Assembly: GCA_009377495.1 (NCBI GenBank)
Contig: WHTZ01000060.1
Span: 1 to 38,096 of the forward strand
Direction of reading: 5' to 3'
DNA length: 38,096 nt
Origin: Luteitalea sp.
GTDB lineage: Bacteria; Acidobacteriota; Vicinamibacteria; Vicinamibacterales; Vicinamibacteraceae
Shown here piece after piece: positions 15,771 to 25,800 of the stretch. The notes beneath the pieces were generated by a model. The model made no database searches. It was not told where the DNA came from and was given only the letters and a program-made list of their open reading frames with translations. The first letter of the stretch is position 1; each line of letters opens with the position of its first letter. Both the position numbers and the translations under genes were made by a program.

Positions 15771-16727
15771 TTAACCACATTGTCGCACCGTAGACTCGAC
15801 GAAGAACTCTTGTCGACCGAAGGGTGGCAATTCCGTGCATCGGCCCGACTGAATAGCCTCCTCCAACCGGAAGGGGTACCCTGTGGCCGGTTCCAGGACG
15901 GCGACGTAGGTGTCACGCCACCCGCCATAAGACGCAAAGAGCCAGCAGCTGGAAAACAGGGTCTTTGGGAAAGACAGACCAATTGTTAGACGGCTTTCAG
16001 GCCGATGAATGGCGCACCAACCAGAACGTAGCCGGTCTGCGTAAAAGAACAGGAGTTGCTTCGACTCCGGCGGAGGGACGCACCTCAAATCGATCTCTCG
16101 TCCCGGCACCGGCGCCAGCGGCCACTCGAACTCCATGGGAACCCCTTCGAGCGATCCCAGGTAATGAGGCTCGAGACGAACTGTTTCAGCCGGGATCTCC
16201 AGGCGATCCCCGGGAGATACGGCCATCGCTGCGTGCAGCTTCCAGAGATACGAGAGACGGCTGTTCCGCAGATTCGTTACACGATAACGGATGCGGAGGC
16301 ATTCTTCTTCAGAGGGCAGTGTGACCCATTTCTCGATCCGGCAGCCCGAAAGAGAAGCTTCGGTCTGCAGGTAGAGCGTCACATCGTTCTCCGCTCGTTC
16401 GATTTCATACTGCCATTCGGCCGTCCACAGCTCACCGTGATCCGGATAACGACGGTCCTCCACCTCGGCTGGTTCATCATTGGGGAAAATGTCGTCCCAC
16501 CCCCCGGACCAGGCGTCGTCGTAACTGCTACCCGTGGCAGTCTTGCGCGGAAGAACATGAGGGTTTTGCCAGAGGGTCTCGATTTCCAGGGGCTTATAGA
16601 AAAGACTTTGGATTTTTGCTCCGGCCTCCGGCAGGACAGTCACCCGAAGGAATCGATTCTCCATCACGACCGTCTGCAATCCCGCCCGAGACCTGCTCGC
16701 GTCGAATGCCTGAATGGTACTCTTCAT
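15771..16727 (-). CDS. Galactose-mutarotase-like (aldose 1-epimerase-type) protein
   Basis: This is a 318-residue beta-sandwich protein of the galactose mutarotase-like superfamily. Supporting features are the opening GLQTVVMENRFLRVTVLPEAGAKIQSL, which is how these folds begin, a central acidic/His segment (YPDHGELWTAEWQYEIE), a later LSYLWKLHAAMAVSPGD and an end that reads TGYPFRLEEAIQSGRCTELPP. No signal peptide is present, so it is cytoplasmic. It may interconvert sugar anomers or bind a sugar produced by the island's pathway. The start is the ATG at 16727; the longer frame upstream is not supported. It lies 166 bp downstream of the AraC regulator on the same strand and may share its transcript. 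Exact family (DUF5107- or epimerase-like) is uncertain. Confidence 0.75.
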   Translation of the reverse strand: MKSTIQAFDASRSRAGLQTVVMENRFLRVTVLPEAGAKIQSLFYKPLEIETLWQNPHVLPRKTATGSSYDDAWSGGWDDIFPNDEPAEVEDRRYPDHGELWTAEWQYEIERAENDVTLYLQTEASLSGCRIEKWVTLPSEEECLRIRYRVTNLRNSRLSYLWKLHAAMAVSPGDRLEIPAETVRLEPHYLGSLEGVPMEFEWPLAPVPGREIDLRCVPPPESKQLLFFYADRLRSGWCAIHRPESRLTIGLSFPKTLFSSCWLFASYGGWRDTYVAVLEPATGYPFRLEEAIQSGRCTELPPFGRQEFFVESTVRQCG

Positions 16728-16893
16728 GCCCTTTCCCCGGCGGTAAGCGTGCAATTGGCGCGCCCTAGGACATCGTCCATGGCTCGAACACCCCTTCCAC
16801 AACGAGGGCTCGGCATGCCGAGAGACGGGAAAGGGGATCGCTACGCGCGTTTCGCACGGTACCTGCAGGCCGAGAGCCCGCGGCTCGGCACAA

Positions 16894-18873
16894 TCAGTTC
16901 GGACCGCACGCAGTCCCGACACTCCCCGCGTCGTGGCCGCTCGGGCTGCTTTCGATAGTTATTGGCTTCGATGAAACAGTCTGTTTGCGCGGCCGCGTGG
17001 AATAATCGAGAGGATTCTGGCAGTACTCGCTCGGCGAACAACCCACAATCTTTCGAAAGACCCGAGCGAAGTAAGCCGGATTGCAAAAAGAACACTTCTC
17101 CGCTACCTGGGAGATATTGTTCATGGGTTCGAGCAACAGCCGCTTCGCGAGCTCCACGCGCTGAACCATCACGTATCGCTCGAACGGCATCAGCATCGCT
17201 TTCTTGAAGATCCGGCTGAGGTGTCCCGGTGAGATTCCTACCGCCGTGGCGACGAATTCCAGGGTCAGTGGCTGATCCGCTGAACCATGCTCGAGCGTAT
17301 GAGCGATCAGCCGGCATGATCGTTCGATGATCTTCTCGTGTTTCCCTGCGTATAACTGTCTCACCTCGTCGAGCAGATAGTCGGAGACCTGGAGAACGCT
17401 CTCCTGGAGCTCGAAGATGCCAGCGGCCTTCTCCAACTCTGCGCTGGCCTCGCTGCGCAGGCATGAGATCGCACTGTTCGGACAGCCTAGCCTCAGCAGC
17501 GTGAAGTACATGGCTTCGAGGATCGTCGTGAAACATTGGCGCTGTGCTTCCAGATGCTCCACCCCGGTCCCCAGGTTCCTATTCACCAGCGGGAAGAGCG
17601 ACATCAGCGTCAGTCTCGCCTCGCGCACGTTCCTTTCTGATAGATGCCTGCAAATCGCTTCGGCTGCCGTGGACAACTGCTCTAGCGTGGCTGCGGGCTT
17701 CTGGTAACAGGCAATGGTTTGGGCTGGCCCCGCTAACGCCATGCAGGCTTCGTGATAGGAGTTGACCAACTCCCGCCAGTCTTCCTTCACGGCTCCGATG
17801 CCGACGCGAACCCGAATATCGCAGCGTTCCGCGACCACCTGCACAACTTTTCGCGCCACGGCGTAGGCCCTCAACCCCGCTGACGAGGCAGGGTGGCCGT
17901 CGCGATCGCGCAGGAAGATACACACACCGCTGCGTCTCAGGTACGCTGGAGCCACGTTCTCGAGCTTTTCGCACAGCTCCTCGATGGCGTTCAGCGCCTT
18001 CGTGAAGACGAGATCGAATGAGCCGGACGCCGAGCTGTATTCCGCGTCGGTGTCCAGCTTCACGACCAGCACCCGGTTGGGACAACGCCGGAAGCCAATC
18101 TTTTGGATCAGCTCTTTCAGCGTCGCAGTCTCCGCCTCGTCGCCGCTCAGCATCAGGTGAGCAAACTCCTTGCGATCGAGTTGTAATTCCCGAACCTTCC
18201 GCTGCTGCTCTCTGACGGCTTCGGACAACCGTTTCCATGAGACGGCGAGATAATCCGCAAAGACTTCAAGGATATGAACGGTGTTCTGGATGTCCTCATC
18301 CGTCACGACAGGGACCTGCCAGTACGCCTTCTTGAGCGCGTGCAGGTTGACGTACTCTAGCGGCGCGACATCCTTGCGGATCTGTGCGAAACCGGACGCG
18401 CTTGGCGGAGTACGCAGCACCTGTCCGCTGTAGAGCGTCGCGATGTTCTTCCCGTCGCAGATGACGGGCACGGCAATATCCACCAACCCGGCATGGCACC
18501 GGTACACCTGCGCCTTGCCGGTTCGATGAGCGAGTTGCGCGGCAGCTCGATCCGACTTCGTACAGGATTCTGCCAAACGCCTGCCCTGATCATTGACGAT
18601 GTTGCAGAACGCCGGATTCGGGTTCTTGTCGCTGCACGACAGCAGGCTTGCGCACGGGTTCTTCAAAGCCTGAGTCACCCCCATGCCGTTCCACAAACCC
18701 ACTCGTCCCTGTGGTGCTTCGTCTTCCCAGAGGAGATCCACGTTCCTGATGGGGCAGGACTTGTTGATCAGCAAGAGCAGCAGTTGAAAGAACTCCAGAT
18801 CCTTCTTGAACTGCTCAGCGAATAAAACCCTCTCCTCCGGCGGCAGAAATCCGCTCCCAGGCACGCTCGTCAT
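16894..18873 (-). CDS. PocR-domain AraC-family transcriptional regulator
   Basis: This is a 659-residue regulator. The N-terminal 190 residues form a PocR ligand-binding domain (ending CHAGLVDIAVPVICDGKNIATLYSGQVL, with several Cys), which in the founding protein senses a small metabolite. A coiled linker follows (about 210-235), then a GGDEF-like or CdaR-type region (about 255-400, RVLVVKLDTDAEY to RVGIGAVKEDWRELVNSYHEA). The C-terminal 100 residues are an AraC DNA-binding domain with two HTH motifs (TLEFVATAVGISPGHLSRIFKK and NNISQVAEKCSFCNPAYFARVFRK). The ATG at 18873 follows GAGGAAA. It is divergent from the TonB receptor operon, so it is the probable activator of the island genes. Confidence 0.9.
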   Translation of the reverse strand: MTSVPGSGFLPPEERVLFAEQFKKDLEFFQLLLLLINKSCPIRNVDLLWEDEAPQGRVGLWNGMGVTQALKNPCASLLSCSDKNPNPAFCNIVNDQGRRLAESCTKSDRAAAQLAHRTGKAQVYRCHAGLVDIAVPVICDGKNIATLYSGQVLRTPPSASGFAQIRKDVAPLEYVNLHALKKAYWQVPVVTDEDIQNTVHILEVFADYLAVSWKRLSEAVREQQRKVRELQLDRKEFAHLMLSGDEAETATLKELIQKIGFRRCPNRVLVVKLDTDAEYSSASGSFDLVFTKALNAIEELCEKLENVAPAYLRRSGVCIFLRDRDGHPASSAGLRAYAVARKVVQVVAERCDIRVRVGIGAVKEDWRELVNSYHEACMALAGPAQTIACYQKPAATLEQLSTAAEAICRHLSERNVREARLTLMSLFPLVNRNLGTGVEHLEAQRQCFTTILEAMYFTLLRLGCPNSAISCLRSEASAELEKAAGIFELQESVLQVSDYLLDEVRQLYAGKHEKIIERSCRLIAHTLEHGSADQPLTLEFVATAVGISPGHLSRIFKKAMLMPFERYVMVQRVELAKRLLLEPMNNISQVAEKCSFCNPAYFARVFRKIVGCSPSEYCQNPLDYSTRPRKQTVSSKPITIESSPSGHDAGSVGTACGPN

Positions 18874-19519
18874 GGTTTCCTCTACGCGCCGGTCGTGCCG
18901 GCCGCTGCAATCGACGAAAGGTCGAACCACCTGCGCGCCCTCTTCTGAACACCCGCGATTCCGGCGTGGCGCGCAACGGACCCCGCCTGCGGGCAATCCG
19001 CCGCGCGTTGGGACCCGCCTCTCGCCCGGACGAATCCTTGGAGGGGAATGCCCGAGCGATCCGCATTCCAGCCCCGACCGAGCACAACGATGAATTTCCT
19101 AAACTATAGATCTTTACTCAAAAACAGCAACAATTGGTTTAATTGATTTTTTGAACACTTAATTGACCGACCACCTGCCGGGCGTCCCGTTCGCGCAGCC
19201 CGCCGTCATCGGAGTGCCCACCAGTCCTCGGACGCGGCCGCCGACCGGCCGTAGAGCCGGGCCAGACAACCCGCCCCCCGGTCCGGGGGCGTTGAATCGC
19301 CTTTCTCTGCCCCGGGATCCCTCACCCCTACGGCGTTCCAGGCGTCGACACCGCGGGTGTCGCGACACGCCGCCCGTGCAGCCGCATCCCATCGCTCGCG
19401 GGCTTGTCGTTAAAGTACTCACTTTGGTGTTAACGGATATTGATTCACATTGGGGTGACGACGATCCTTTCCTACTGCGGACAACACGGCTCAGCGGTGT
19501 GGCGAGAAAGGACGTTCGC
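18874..19519. promoter_or_regulatory. Divergent intergenic region between regulator and TonB receptor
   Basis: This 646-bp region separates two divergent genes and should hold both promoters. It has a markedly AT-rich core (about 19085-19165), including TTGGTT, 17 bases, then ACTTAA (about 19133-19161), which loosely resembles a -35/-10 pair. The inverted repeat CGTTAA/TTAACG lies further along. The rest is GC-rich and codes for nothing recognisable. Confidence 0.4.
19408..19435 (+). promoter_or_regulatory. Inverted repeat CGTTAA...TTAACG, candidate operator
   Basis: CGTTAA at 19408-19413 and TTAACG at 19430-19435 are perfect inverted half-sites 22 bp apart (centre to centre), about 85 bp before the TonB receptor start. 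Two helical turns suit a dimeric or paired-site regulator such as the divergent AraC protein. Not proven. Confidence 0.25.
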
Positions 19520-22500
19520 ATGACGGGCATACGAAAGTCAGCTCGCTATTTCTGGCCACGAACCCCATTGGCCGTGGCTGGTATAGCGGTGATCCTCTGT
19601 TCCATATCCCCCGCTCGAGTGCTGGCCCAGGCCACGAGCACTATTCAGGGGCATATCTCCGATGCTAGCGGCGCCAGCGTTCCCACGGCGCTCGTCACGG
19701 CCACCAACCAGGATACGGGGGTCGCCCGACGCGTCCACACGGCGGCAGATGGTTATTACCGCATTCCAGATCTCTTGGCCGGCAGCTATGAAGTGCGCGT
19801 CGAGCTGGCTGGATTCAAGACGGTTGTCAAGGGCGACATCGAAGTCAATGCCCAGTCGACCACCAGCTTGAACGTCGCCTTGCAACTGGGAGAAGTCACC
19901 GACACCGTTACGGTCCTGGCGGGAAGGACCCAGGTGGAGACGACAGCGGCACGGATCTCCGAGGTGATTGGCGAAACCGAGCTCCGCGCCCTCCCTACCG
20001 CTGGCCGGGGCATCTATACGTTGACCATGGTCACCCCCGGGATCACGGGCAAGTCCGAAGGGGGAGGAGGCGCTTTCTGTTGCGACGTCTTCGCTAATTA
20101 TCAGGCGCCACGCATCTCTTCCGGAGGCAACGAGAACAAGGCCAACTATCTTCTGGATGGCATCAGTCTTCGCTACACCGAAGGAAGCAGTTGGGGCGCC
20201 GCCTTCTCACCGAACCCGGACGCGGTCACCGAAGTCCGTGTTTCGACAAATCCCACGTCCGCGGAGTTCGGCACCATCAGCGGCCCGCAAGTCCACGTCG
20301 TTACCAAGGGTGGGACGAACGACTTTCACGGAACTGGCCATTTCACACTTCAGCAGGACGACTTCAATGCCGCGCCCTTCGGCAGTCGCCGGGAGGACAT
20401 CCCCGACAGCTATAACCGACTCTTCGGAGGAACCTTTGGAGGGCCTCTCGCCAGAGACCGATTGTTCTTCTTTGGCGCCTATGAAGGCCTGCGGGAGAAA
20501 GCCTCCTCCAGCAACGTCGTCCTCACGGAAACCGAAGAGTTCAAGAATTTCGCCTTGAGCACCCGGCCCAATTCCGTCGCAGCGCAATTGTTCCGGGACT
20601 TCCCTCCCTTTCGTTACCCGAGGTCCGGTTTCGTCGACGTGAACGGCGATGGCATTCTGGACCTTGGCGAGGTCACCGTGGACAAGCCGGCCCGGCGCAC
20701 CGGCAAACAGTTCAACACACGCATCGACTATCAATCGCCAAGCGCCCGAGACCGCATCTATGGAAGCTATTGGTTCACGCGGCCCGAGTGGACCGGCAAC
20801 AACGTTCGGGATGCCCTCGATGCCACTCTGTTCGATCGCATCGACTACGTCAGCGTCGTTCATACGCATGCGTTCTCACCCAACTCGCTGAACGAGGCGC
20901 GCTTTGGGTTCACGCATACCCACTACGAAAATACCCGGGGTGACGTCTACCATGTCCCTTATTTGCAGACCGATGATGGATTGACGCTGGGCAACGGCTC
21001 CTGGTCCAAGGAGGATACACCGAGCACCGTTGTCGAGCTGGGCAATATCTTCTCCCTGAACCGAGGTCGACACGAGATAAAGTTCGGAGGCACGTACCGC
21101 CATTCCACCTGGGATCTGCAGTCGTTTCTACAGGGGGACAGCCCGGAGTACTACTTCGCCAGTATTCTTGACTTCGCCGACGACAATCCCTATCTGGAAG
21201 TCAGAGGGCTCGATGCCGGGACGGGCAATCAACGATCGAGCCGGCTGTTCTTTCCTCAGAACGAGCTCTCCCTCTTCGTCCAGAACACGTGGCAGATTCG
21301 TCCGACCCTCACTTTGAACTACGGGATACGCTGGGACTCGTACTTTACCAATACACTTGGCAAAGGGAGGGATAACTGGCAGCCAATACTCGATTCATCG
21401 CAAGTGACCCCTTCACTCGTCAGCGAGGTGATCAATCAGAAGATCGACCAGTACTACGGCACCGACAAGAACAACTTCGGCCCACGCATCAGTCTGGCCT
21501 GGGACCCCAGCAAAGAGGGCAGGATAGCCATCAGAGGAGGCTTTTCGATCCTCTACGACGAGGTCAATACGCAGCCCTGGTACGCCGCCGCGGATAATCC
21601 TCCCGACGTTGCGCTCGTCTTTGCGGGCACGGAACGCGGAATCCCCGTCGTTTATGGCCTCGCCCCCGTGGGAACCCGTGACTTTCCCGTCAATCCCAAC
21701 CTCCAGGTCCCCGTCGTCAATTCGGTCGGCGCCTTCGATGGAACCAGGCCGGCGCTGGGGGCCATCGTCACCGATTTGAAGAACCCCATGATTGTCGACG
21801 TCAATGTTGGGGCACAGTATCAGCTTGCTGCTGACCTCATGGTCCACGGGACCTATCGTTACCGCTATACCACCGATGACCTATATTCCTTCAACGCGAA
21901 CCGGTTCAGCGGTGATCTGGTGGATGGCTTCCTGGACGGGCTCAACCCCAACTTCGATAGCATTGGCGTGCTGACGAACTTGGGCCGGAGGAAATATCAC
22001 GGCATCGTGACTGGCCTTTCCAAGCGGTTCAGCCGGGGGTGGCAGCTGAGTGCCGCCTATACCTACAATAATGGGCGCAACAACTTCGCCAACGGCCAAG
22101 GGGACAACTACAGCTCTGATGGGACCGTCGCCTACGACCCCAGCATCGACTGGGCCCGGGACGATATCGCCCATGTGTTCACTCTCCACGGCGTCTGGGA
22201 TATCCCTTTTCTGCAAGGGCGGTCAGGCTGGCTGGCGGGAGCGTTCGGGGGCTGGCAATTGAATTCCACCTGGAATCTCCAGTCCGGGGGGCTCTTCGTG
22301 CCACTCTCGTTTGCCGGCTATGGAGAGGGAGGCGACTTCAATGCGGATGGCCAGAGAGGGGAGCAGCCCGATCGCCCATCAGGCAACGTACCTCACTCGT
22401 TCAGCAAAGACGAATGGTTGGAAGGAGCGCTTAGCGCCTCGCTCTTCCCATTCCCCGACACCGTGCGGCCCGGCAATCTACCGCGTGACTACTTTCGTGG

Positions 22501-22723
22501 GCCGGGCTATGCCAGAGTCGATGCGGCTCTCGTGAAGAGTTTCCCCATGCCCATCGGTTTGGCCCAGAGAGGCCGTCTTCAGTTTCGGGCGGAGGCCTTC
22601 AACCTTTTCAACCGCGTCAACCTGAGTGGTATCGAGAATTCTCTCGAGGCTGCGAACTTCGGCCGTGCGGTGGCTGCTTTTCAGATGCGGACGATCCAGT
22701 TCTCGGTCAAGGTGCTGTTTTGA
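19520..22723 (+). CDS. Oar-like TonB-dependent receptor
   Basis: This is an outer-membrane receptor of 1,067 residues. It has a signal peptide (residues 1-36, ending ARVLAQA), a carboxypeptidase-regulatory-like domain (about 38-120, TIQGHISDASGASVPTALVT), a plug (about 125-250, with LLDGIS and VTEVRVSTNPTSAEFG), and a long 22-strand-type barrel ending in a Phe (VKVLF). Such receptors import large substrates, often glycans, with energy from TonB. GAAAGGA precedes the ATG at 19520; the longer upstream frame is not part of the protein. It is the first gene of the plus-strand operon with the secreted glycosidase-like and propeller genes, and differs clearly from the second receptor at 33471. Confidence 0.93.
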   Translation: MTGIRKSARYFWPRTPLAVAGIAVILCSISPARVLAQATSTIQGHISDASGASVPTALVTATNQDTGVARRVHTAADGYYRIPDLLAGSYEVRVELAGFKTVVKGDIEVNAQSTTSLNVALQLGEVTDTVTVLAGRTQVETTAARISEVIGETELRALPTAGRGIYTLTMVTPGITGKSEGGGGAFCCDVFANYQAPRISSGGNENKANYLLDGISLRYTEGSSWGAAFSPNPDAVTEVRVSTNPTSAEFGTISGPQVHVVTKGGTNDFHGTGHFTLQQDDFNAAPFGSRREDIPDSYNRLFGGTFGGPLARDRLFFFGAYEGLREKASSSNVVLTETEEFKNFALSTRPNSVAAQLFRDFPPFRYPRSGFVDVNGDGILDLGEVTVDKPARRTGKQFNTRIDYQSPSARDRIYGSYWFTRPEWTGNNVRDALDATLFDRIDYVSVVHTHAFSPNSLNEARFGFTHTHYENTRGDVYHVPYLQTDDGLTLGNGSWSKEDTPSTVVELGNIFSLNRGRHEIKFGGTYRHSTWDLQSFLQGDSPEYYFASILDFADDNPYLEVRGLDAGTGNQRSSRLFFPQNELSLFVQNTWQIRPTLTLNYGIRWDSYFTNTLGKGRDNWQPILDSSQVTPSLVSEVINQKIDQYYGTDKNNFGPRISLAWDPSKEGRIAIRGGFSILYDEVNTQPWYAAADNPPDVALVFAGTERGIPVVYGLAPVGTRDFPVNPNLQVPVVNSVGAFDGTRPALGAIVTDLKNPMIVDVNVGAQYQLAADLMVHGTYRYRYTTDDLYSFNANRFSGDLVDGFLDGLNPNFDSIGVLTNLGRRKYHGIVTGLSKRFSRGWQLSAAYTYNNGRNNFANGQGDNYSSDGTVAYDPSIDWARDDIAHVFTLHGVWDIPFLQGRSGWLAGAFGGWQLNSTWNLQSGGLFVPLSFAGYGEGGDFNADGQRGEQPDRPSGNVPHSFSKDEWLEGALSASLFPFPDTVRPGNLPRDYFRGPGYARVDAALVKSFPMPIGLAQRGRLQFRAEAFNLFNRVNLSGIENSLEAANFGRAVAAFQMRTIQFSVKVLF

Positions 22724-22892
22724 CCGGGGCTGACACGCTGAGACGGCTCGCGCGGCGACGCTAGAGATCGAGGCTGGACTCTGTTGAGAAGGCCGGTCAA
22801 AGGCTCGATAAAGCGTGCTCGGGGATGGAGCTCGTCCGGTTGGTCGCCTTTGCGCCTTGCACGAAGCCAGTGTGGAACCTGGAGGTATTCTT

Positions 22893-25800
22893 TTGACATT
22901 TCAGGAGACTGCGGCCATATGGGTCACATTGAGTCTGGTCGTCACGGTCCCGGTCGTCGATCGTCAAGAGCCCGAGCGCACACCGGCTAGCGCGTCCGAG
23001 AAGCGGTTCGATGCCGCTCCTTTTGGCTTTCCTATTGACGATCTCGGAGGGCGGGCCAACGGAGTCCGGTGGGCCGAGCCGCGAAAGGTACGGCAGGTCA
23101 CCGTCGAATGTGCCGGCGAAGGGCCGGTGCCGCCCGGTGACGGAGTCCGCCTGCAGTACTGGCATCGCTCCTGGGATGGCCAGGCGGAGCCTATTCTGTC
23201 AGAAGCGGGCGCTGGAAGTGTCGGCTGGCACGGGATGGACGACTGGACGAATGGAGAGTGGAAAGACGCCGAGACCTCTCTCAGGACCGAGGGCCGACGC
23301 TGGACGTTCACTCTGAAGCCGACAGGGAGAAAGGAGTTCCCGAAGCTGCGGGGGCAAGGCGTCGCCTATCGTAAAACGCTCCAGATCCGTCTCTTGACGG
23401 AAAGTCCTCTCCCTCGGCTCGAGGCATTCCGCGTCTATACCGATTCGGTCCTCCGTCCGCTGCCGGTACGCATCCTCTTTGGCAATCCGGCGAATCCTCG
23501 CCTCGAAACGATAGGGTCTGAGACGGTTCGTGTGGAGCTATTCAATGGGGCCCTCATGACCGCTCGTGCCGCAGGCAGCATGAAGACCAGCGCCGGGAGC
23601 TCGTCGCAATGGATTCTTCCAGCGAACGAGGAAGGCAGCTTGCAGCTCGATATTCTCGCAACGGTCGATCCGTCCGGCGCCCTCTATGATCGGACGATTG
23701 TCACCGTTCGCTCTGATCAACGCCCCTTTTCCTTTGCTGCGGACGATGTGGCTCGCGGGGAGCGAATTCTGGTGGACGACCTCGGTGTCCTGGTCGTGCG
23801 TGGCGATGATCCTATTGGTCTTGCCGCTTATCGCAAGGCCCGCAAGGAGTTCTCCGGCAAGACGGTTTACGATCGAGTGTTTGCCGAGCCGGAACAGACC
23901 CTTTCGCGCGCCTGGCGCGATATGCCCCTCAAACACCCCCTCTACTTCGTACACGGCCTGCCCGGAAACCGAAATCTCATGCGCCAGGAGCCGAACGGCG
24001 CTATTGTCGTTGCCGGCAAATCCCGCTGGTTCAAGAGCTTTCCCAGCTCCCGAGATGCTGCACGCAAGCAATGGGAGTCTGAGCACCATGGCTACAGCTT
24101 CGGCTTTCCTCCCGAAGACCGCCGCGGCGGACGCGAGCTGGCCGAAGGCTATCTTCCTCTCCTGAGAACTCATTGGCAGGACGGCCCGATTTTCTATGAA
24201 CAGAGCACCGTCATGGACAAACTGGGCAGCGACTGGATCGTGGTGCGCCTCGATGACCCCACCGTCCTCCTGATGCGGGTGCGGGTGGCCAACACGTCAG
24301 CCAGCCAGGCAGGGACGGCCCGGCTCTTCTTGGGGGCTCAACCCGCCGGAACCGAGACATTGTATGCGGACGGCAACCGGATTCTTGCCGATTACCAAGG
24401 GCAGCCGCGCCTCCGCTATCTCATCGATACTCGCCAGCGCGGCCTGTTGACGAATGAGAATCACGGCGTGCGCTGGTCCCTGACGCTCGAGCCGGGCGCG
24501 TCGCACGATCTCTATTTTCTCATCCCCTCGATCACGCTGGATACCGAGGACGAGATTCGTCAGTTGCAGCAGCGTGATTTCGAACGCAGCAGCCAGCGTC
24601 TCGGCAACTACTGGAAAGCCCTCACCTCGCGCGGCATGCATATCACGACTCCCGAGGAATGGCTCAATGACTTCGCCAAGGCTCACCTTCGTCACCTGCT
24701 CGTGAACAGCTACAAGGAGCTGGACTCCGACTATCTGCACGCCCATGTAGGATCCTTCGACTACGGCGTCTATCCCAATGAGTCGGTCATGATGATCAGC
24801 GACCTGGACCGTCGAGGCTATCATGACGAGGCGAGACGCCATCTCGACGCCTTTCTTCATTATCAGGGGACCGTGTCGTTTCTCGGCAACTACAAGAGTC
24901 GAAAGGGGCTCTTCTACGGGGCTGGCGGTCACGAGACCGGCAATTACAACAAGAGCCACGGCTATGTCATGTGGGCGATGGCGGAGCACTGGCGGATGAC
25001 ACGAGACCGCGAGTGGATGAAGCGGGCGGCGCCCAAGCTGGTCAAGGCCTGCGAATGGATCATTCGGGAGCGGCAAGCCACGATGAAGAGCAATCCCGAT
25101 GGCAGCCGCCCCATCGAGTATGGCGCCTTGCCGGCCGGCTCGCTGGAAGACGTGACCGACTTCTGGTACTGGTTGGCCACCAACTCGGCCACGGTCTGGG
25201 GCTTCGATGCATTGGCCGATGCGCTCGCCGACTTCGGCCATCCGGAGGCAAGCCGCCTGCAAGCGGAAGCCAAAGCCTATCGTGACGATGTCATGCGCGG
25301 TATCACCGAATCGCGAATCCGAGCTCCCGTCGTCAGGCTGAGAGATGGGACGTATGTTCCCAAGTATCCCTCGCGCCTGTATGAACGCGGGCGCAGTCAT
25401 GGCTGGCTGCGAGAGACGCTGGAAGGTCCTTTGTTCCTTCTCTACTACAGGCTCGTCCCGCCAGAGGCGCCGGACGCCGAATGGATCCTCAAGGACTACG
25501 AAGACAATCTCTATATCTCCGACGAATACGGCTACTCGATACCCACCTTTGACCGTTTCTGGTTCTCACGAGGGGGCTTCTCCATGCAGGCGAACTTGCT
25601 GGATGGTCCGCCGCCCTACCTCTATCGTGATGAGATCGAGCACTACGTCCGCGCCTACTTCAACGCGTTCGCGTCGGCCTTCTATCCTGAGCTCCGCATG
25701 TGCAACGAGCATTCGCTGCCGGAGCTCGGTTATCCCCAAGGCGACCATTTCAAGACGTCCGATGAGGCGCAGTCGATGTTCTGGCTGCGGCTGATGTTCG

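Noticed and set aside
24297..25400. 367-codon minus-strand frame
   Set aside because: Antisense to the six-hairpin glycosidase-like gene, with no motif support.
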